Below are positions 60,107 to 64,000 of a DNA stretch of 64,000 nucleotides, one piece after another. Both the position numbers and the translations under genes were made by a program. This DNA is from Streptomyces sp. NBRC 110035 (GTDB lineage Bacteria; Actinomycetota; Actinomycetes; Streptomycetales; Streptomycetaceae). Location of the stretch: positions 144,545 through 208,544 of the forward strand of contig NZ_BBNN01000025.1 of assembly GCF_000829695.1 (NCBI RefSeq), given 5' to 3'. Numbering within the stretch: the stretch's first letter is position 1; each line of letters starts with the position of its first letter. The notes under the pieces are model-generated. The model made no database searches, had not been told where the DNA came from, and worked only from the letters and a program-made list of their open reading frames with translations.

Positions 60107-61648
60107 GTGCGGGAGTTCATCATCGAGGCGGACGGCGGGTCGCGGGGCAACCCGGGACCCGCCGGCTACGGGGCCGTGGTCAGCGACGCGGCGACGGGGG
60201 AGACGCTGGCGGAGGCGGCCGAGTACCTCGGCGCCACCACGAACAACGTCGCCGAGTACTCGGGCCTGCTGGCCGGCCTGCGGGCCGCGCGTGAGCTGGA
60301 CCCGGAGGCGACGGTCCACGTCCGGATGGACTCCAAGCTCGTCGTCGAGCAGATGTCGGGCCGCTGGAAGATCAGACACCCCGCCATGAAGCCGCTGGCG
60401 GCCGAGGCCGCACGCGTCTTCCCGCCGGGCCGGGTCACGTACGAGTGGATCCCGCGCGAGCGGAACAAACACGCGGACCGGCTGGCGAACGAGGCGATGG
60501 ACGCGGGTGCGCGGGGCGAGCCGTGGCACGCGTCGGCCTCGCGCGCCGCACTGGACACACCGGCCGCGCGACCGGCGACACCCGATTCGTCCGAGCCGTC
60601 CGAGCCGTCCGGACCGCTCGGTGGGGCCGGTGCGCGGGGGGCGGATGCCGCCGGTGGGGACGAGCGTGGCGCCCCTGCCGGGAAGGCCGCCGCTGATGTG
60701 CGGGCCGCATCGAACGCGCAGGGCGGGCAGCCGGCGGCAGCCGGGCGGTCGGGCCCGCCCGGGGACGCGGCACCGTGCGCGCCCCGGGCCCGCACGGTGC
60801 CGGCCCCGGCCTCCGCCTCCGGCCCGGGGGCAGGCGTGCGGGGGACCGGCGAGTCCGGGGCCGGCCTCGCCGCCGATGCGGGCACCGCTCCCGTCGGAAG
60901 GGCCGCCGCGGACGTGCGGGCCGCGCAGGCCGTGGCCGCCCCCGGCACGGAGACGGACGCCGCCCGCGGCACCGGGGCGGCACCGGCTGCCACCCCCTCC
61001 TCGGGCTGGGCGCCCGCGGACATGGGACCGCCGGCGACCTTCGTCCTCCTGCGGCACGGCGAGACCCCGCTCACCCCCCAGAAACGGTTCTCCGGCAGCG
61101 GCGGCAGCGACCCCTCCCTCTCCGACGTCGGCCGTGAGCAGGCCGGGCGGACCGCCGCCGGACTCGCCCGGCGCGGCACGGTCCAGGCGATCGTCGCCTC
61201 CCCCCTCGCCCGTGCCCGTGAGACCGCGGGCGTCGTCGCCGCCCGCCTGGGGCTCGAGGTCACCGTCGACGACGGACTGCGCGAGACCGACTTCGGCGCG
61301 TGGGAGGGCCTCACCTTCGCCGAGGTGCGCGAGCGCCACCCCGACGACCTGAACGCCTGGCTCTCCTCCCCGGACGCCGAACCCACCGGCGGCGGCGAGA
61401 GCTTCGCGGCCACCGCGACCCGGATCGCGGCCGCCCGGGACCGGCTGGTCGCCGCGTACGCGGGCCGCACGGTCCTGCTCGTCACCCACGTGACCCCGAT
61501 CAAGACCCTCGTGCGCCTCGCCCTGGGCGCCCCGCCCGAGGCACTGTTCCGGATGGAACTGTCGGCGGCCTCGCTGACGGCGGTGGCGTACTACGCCGAC
61601 GGCAACGCCAGCGTCCGCCTCTTCAACGACACGTCCCACCTGCGCTAG
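60107..61648 (+). CDS. Bifunctional RNase H / acid phosphatase
   Basis: GTG 60107 follows GAGGAG at long spacing. The N-terminal RNase HI domain has catalytic Asp9, Glu50, Asp75 and Asp124 (EADGGSRGNPG, NVAEYSG, RMDSKLVVEQ, NKHADRLAN). A 170-residue Ala/Pro/Gly linker with repeated AAADVRAA follows. The C-terminal histidine phosphatase domain has RHGET (from Arg316), SPLARARETA, TDFGAWEGLTF and VTHVTPIKT. It resembles the mycobacterial Rv2228c type that joins RNA-DNA hybrid removal to alpha-ribazole (CobC-like) phosphatase. The linker is far longer than needed. Confidence 0.95.
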   Translation: MREFIIEADGGSRGNPGPAGYGAVVSDAATGETLAEAAEYLGATTNNVAEYSGLLAGLRAARELDPEATVHVRMDSKLVVEQMSGRWKIRHPAMKPLAAEAARVFPPGRVTYEWIPRERNKHADRLANEAMDAGARGEPWHASASRAALDTPAARPATPDSSEPSEPSGPLGGAGARGADAAGGDERGAPAGKAAADVRAASNAQGGQPAAAGRSGPPGDAAPCAPRARTVPAPASASGPGAGVRGTGESGAGLAADAGTAPVGRAAADVRAAQAVAAPGTETDAARGTGAAPAATPSSGWAPADMGPPATFVLLRHGETPLTPQKRFSGSGGSDPSLSDVGREQAGRTAAGLARRGTVQAIVASPLARARETAGVVAARLGLEVTVDDGLRETDFGAWEGLTFAEVRERHPDDLNAWLSSPDAEPTGGGESFAATATRIAAARDRLVAAYAGRTVLLVTHVTPIKTLVRLALGAPPEALFRMELSAASLTAVAYYADGNASVRLFNDTSHLR

Positions 61649-61683
61649 TCGAGCCGCCCGCCCGCAGGCGCCGACGGAGGCAG

Positions 61684-61767
61684 CCCTGCCGACGTCGGCA
61701 GGGCATTGCGTCGGCAGGGCATTGCGTCGGCAGGGCATTGCGTCGGCAGGGCATTGCGTCGGCAGGG
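61684..61767. repeat. 16-bp tandem repeat with 20-bp palindrome
   Basis: CGTCGGCAGGGCATTG repeats four times without change from 61693 to 61756, with an 11-base partial fifth copy. The left end forms the perfect palindrome CCCTGCCGACGTCGGCAGGG (61684-61703). It lies between the convergent RNase H and aldolase genes and may be a terminator that has expanded by slippage. Confidence 0.85.
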
Positions 61768-61772
61768 AAGCG

Positions 61773-62453
61773 TCAGCGAGTCGCCCCGCCCGCCGAGAGG
61801 TCCGCCGCGGCGCGGGCCAGCCGCTCGACCCGGGCCCAGTCGCGTGCCGCCACCGCGTCCGCCGGGAGCATCCAACTCCCTCCGACACAGGCGACGTTGG
61901 GCAGCGCGAGATAGTCCGGCGCGGAGTCCGGTCCGATCCCTCCGGTCGGGCAGAAACGGGCCTGCGGAAGCGGCCCGGCGATCGCCTTCAGGTACGCCGT
62001 GCCGCCCGCGGCCCGCGCCGGGAAGAACTTCATCTCCCGCACCCCGTGCTCCAGCAGCGCCACGACCTCCGACACCGTCGACACCCCCGGCAGGAACGGC
62101 ACCCCGGACGCCCGCATCGACTCCAGCAGGACGTCCGTCCAGCCCGGACTGACCAGGAACCGCGCCCCGGCCGCCACCACCTCGCGCACCTGCCCCGGCG
62201 TGATCACCGTGCCGGCCCCGACCACCGCGTCCGGCACCTCGGCGGCGATCGCGCGGAGGGCGTCCCGGGCGGCGGGTGTCCGCAGGGTCACCTCGATCGC
62301 GGGCAGCCCGCCGGCGACCAGCGCCCGCGCCAGCGGTACGGCGTCGGCAACGTCCTCGACCACGACGACCGGCACGACGGGCGCGAGATCCAGTACGGAT
62401 GCGGTGGCAGCGGGGGTGGGGGCTGGTGTCGGTGAGGGCAGGGGGGAGCTCAT
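61773..62453 (-). CDS. eda: KDPG/KHG aldolase
   Basis: ATG 62453 gives 226 residues. The class I aldolase barrel has Glu in LPAIEVTLRTPAA, the AGTVITPGQV loop, FLVSPGWTDVLL and Schiff-base Lys in REMKFFPARAAGGTAYLKA, then FCPTGGIGPDSAPDYL. It splits 2-keto-3-deoxy-6-phosphogluconate to pyruvate and glyceraldehyde-3-phosphate, or the related ketohydroxyglutarate reaction. No kinase or dehydratase gene is next to it, so its route is uncertain. Confidence 0.92.
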   Translation of the reverse strand: MSSPLPSPTPAPTPAATASVLDLAPVVPVVVVEDVADAVPLARALVAGGLPAIEVTLRTPAARDALRAIAAEVPDAVVGAGTVITPGQVREVVAAGARFLVSPGWTDVLLESMRASGVPFLPGVSTVSEVVALLEHGVREMKFFPARAAGGTAYLKAIAGPLPQARFCPTGGIGPDSAPDYLALPNVACVGGSWMLPADAVAARDWARVERLARAAADLSAGGATR

Positions 62454-62532
62454 GGCGACATCCTGCCCGCGGCAAAGGACTCTGCGCAAAGGGCGTTGCG
62501 CAGGGTGCAACGCAACGGGATCCCGTCCGCCG

Positions 62533-63315
62533 TCAGTGCACCTCGTCCACCAGCACGTCCAGCGCCCACGGCGTCCCCGCACGGGCCGGCGCCTGCGCCT
62601 CCACCACGTAGCCGAGGTCCCGCAACGCCTCCACCAGCGCGGCGGGATCCTTCGGCGCGGCCCCGTCCGTCAGCAGACTGCGCACGATCCGTCCCTTGGT
62701 CGCCTTGTTGAAGTGGCTGACCACCTTCCGCGTCGGCGCGTGCAGCACCCGCACGGTCGCCGTACGGGCGGCCACCTCGCCCTTCGGCTTCCACGCCGTC
62801 GCGTACGCCGCCGACCGCAGGTCCAGCACCAGGCCGCTGCCGGCCGCCTCCGGCAGCACCGAGGCCATCGGCGTACGCCAGTACGCGCCCAGCGCCCCCA
62901 GTCCCGGGAGCCGTACACCCATCGAGCAGCGGTAGGAGGGAATCCGGTCGGTGACCCGGACCGCTCCCCACAGCCCCGAGAACACCAGCAGCGAGCGGGC
63001 GGCCCCGCGCTTGGCGGCCGCGTCGAGGGAGGCCAGGTCCAGGGCGTCGTAGAGCACGCCGGTGTAGATCTCCCCGGCGGGCCGGGCCCCGGCAGTACGC
63101 AGTTCCAGATTCTTCGCGACCTCGCCCCGCAGCCCCTCGCTCAGCCCCAGCACCTCGCGTGCCTTGTCCTCGTCGGCGGCGCACAGGTCCACCAGTTCGG
63201 CGAGGACGGCCTCCCGGGCGCCGGCCAGCCCCGGCAGCGACAGGGACCCGGGCTTCAGCGGGGCGCCGCGGCCGGAAGCGGCCTTGCCTTCGGACGGCGG
63301 CAGCAGGACAAGCAC
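62533..63315 (-). CDS. yaaA: Peroxide stress protein YaaA
   Basis: GTG 63315 follows GAGGAG with eight bases of spacing, giving a normal 260-residue length. The family signature is LVLLPPSEGKAASGRG at the N-terminus, then YTGVLYDALDLASLD, LLVFSGLWGAVRVTDRIPSY and HFNKATKGRIVR. YaaA limits intracellular iron and oxidative damage during peroxide stress in E. coli. The frame is open upstream through the neighbouring membrane ORF without any stop. Confidence 0.9.
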   Translation of the reverse strand: MLVLLPPSEGKAASGRGAPLKPGSLSLPGLAGAREAVLAELVDLCAADEDKAREVLGLSEGLRGEVAKNLELRTAGARPAGEIYTGVLYDALDLASLDAAAKRGAARSLLVFSGLWGAVRVTDRIPSYRCSMGVRLPGLGALGAYWRTPMASVLPEAAGSGLVLDLRSAAYATAWKPKGEVAARTATVRVLHAPTRKVVSHFNKATKGRIVRSLLTDGAAPKDPAALVEALRDLGYVVEAQAPARAGTPWALDVLVDEVH

Positions 63316-63966
63316 GCGGTACTCCTCACGGTAGAGCTCAGCCGTCAGGGTACGGTGCCGGGCCCTGCGCCCGAGCGGCCCGCCGCCCCTGGCCGGCGCC
63401 CGGACCAGGGCGTCGGACTCGTCGGCGTGGAACCGTACGACGCGCACGTCCCGGCGTCGCCCGAAGAGGGTGACGTGGGTGACCGGCTCCGTGAGCTCCC
63501 GCGTGACCGTGGTCTGCGAGCCGGCCTCGACGTTCAGCTCCCCGGCGGCCGGCTCGTGGCTCATCCGCAGCTCACGCCGTACGGAGGCGATCCGCTCCAG
63601 CGGTATCCGCAGATCGACGTGGACGGCGCGGCGGATCCGCAGCGTGCCGGAGTCCGGGTCCAGCACGTGGGGCCGTACGACGTTCGCGGCGTGCAGCGCG
63701 ACGACGAACACGACGGTGTACACGTCCAGGAACAGCACCACCGCGTGGACGGCCGGCCAGTCGAGCAGCAGCACCGACAGCGCCACCGTCTCGACGACGC
63801 ACACGAACGCGAACCCGAACATGACAGCGCCCTGCCCCCGCGCGTACCCGAAGGGAGTGCCGTCCGCCGTGCCGCGGGTGCGCCGCGCCAGCCACAGCAC
63901 GAGGCTCACCGCCAAGCGCAGCTCATGCCGGACGAGGGCCCGGCCAATCCGCACGCCGCCGGTCAT
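63316..63966 (-). CDS. Membrane protein with PH-like domain, in frame with YaaA
   Basis: ATG 63966 starts 217 residues with two membrane helices (FGFAFVCVVETVALSVLLL and VHAVVLFLDVYTVVFVVALH) and then a beta-rich domain (LDPDSGTLRIRRAVHVDLRI, VTHVTLFGRRRDVRVVRF), like bacterial PH or DUF-type integral proteins. The frame runs into YaaA without stop. YaaA's own ribosome-binding site argues for two genes, so either this ORF's stop was lost by a frameshift in its last 30 codons or a fusion is made. I list it up to the YaaA start. Confidence 0.55.
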
Positions 63967-64000
63967 GCCGTCCGTTCCGTCCGCTCCGTCCGCTCCTCCG

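Noticed and set aside
61693..61767. Possible CRISPR array.
   Set aside because: The unit is a 16-bp head-to-tail tandem repeat with no spacers and no cas genes nearby.

Overview
The window is high-GC DNA with strong third-position GC bias, frequent GTG starts and dense ATGA/GTGA stop-start overlaps. Its WhiB proteins, DUF2277, SCO2322-like, DUF5336 and bifunctional RNase H/phosphatase genes all point to Streptomyces or a very close actinomycete. It divides into an integrated phage-like element (about 1 to 18,280, left end outside the window) and ordinary chromosome to its right.

Element, 1-18.3 kb. One long minus-strand early operon runs from a sigma factor leftwards to the window edge, with most genes overlapping by 1-8 bases. 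It encodes a Sak4-like recombinase, a UvrD-type helicase whose P-loop is split by an intein with class 3 (W-C-T) features, a small HTH/zinc protein, a WhiB, a replication initiator-like protein with iterons inside its own gene, a DnaC-like helicase loader, several zinc-knuckle proteins, SSB, a tiny lipoprotein and a WhiB-Lsr2 fusion. The lysogeny control region (15.1-16.3 kb) has an excisionase-like HTH protein, two divergent XRE regulators and two inverted repeats. A tyrosine integrase (16,785-18,080) is followed by seven phased 10-bp repeats, probable arm-type sites, and by the 3' part of a tRNA-Val(TAC) gene that marks the attachment site. No structural phage genes are in view, so a complete prophage, a remnant and a phage-like island all remain possible.

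Chromosome, 18.3-34.7 kb. Here are DUF2277, DedA, DoxX, a PhoD-like phosphatase, a secreted HNH nuclease, a GDT1-family cation exporter behind a yybP-ykoY (manganese) riboswitch, a HAD phosphatase, a peptidoglycan-binding membrane protein, an MFS exporter fused to a MarR-like domain, two genes sharing a helical motif, a frameshifted DUF1992 gene, an FHA-like protein, a GT87-PAP2 membrane fusion and a secreted transglycosylase.

34.7-43.4 kb. A cobalamin riboswitch (minus strand, about 40.6-40.8 kb) heads a five-gene overlapping operon: a secreted alpha/alpha-toroid protein, an SCO2322-like surface protein, EcfT, a double-domain EcfA and an EcfS. I read it as a vitamin B12 uptake system with a split transcobalamin-like binding part. 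Upstream lies a GH10-CBM2 xylanase with two palindromic operators, then a KstR-like TetR regulator.

43.4-64 kb. A glycosyltransferase, methyltransferase and toroid three-gene operon has a KstR-type palindrome in its promoter region. It is followed by a decayed ISL3 transposase, a MmyB-type regulator divergent from a short-chain dehydrogenase, and an IS5-like fragment. Then come DUF5336, an amidase, a methyltransferase, two divergent MFS exporters, and a housekeeping run of Nif3-like protein, zinc-ribbon coiled-coil protein and RNase H/phosphatase. A 16-bp tandem repeat, KDPG aldolase and YaaA close the window. Likely frameshifts are noted near 7.4, 30.83 and 53.39 kb; another in the N-terminal part of the continuous YaaA frame is possible.
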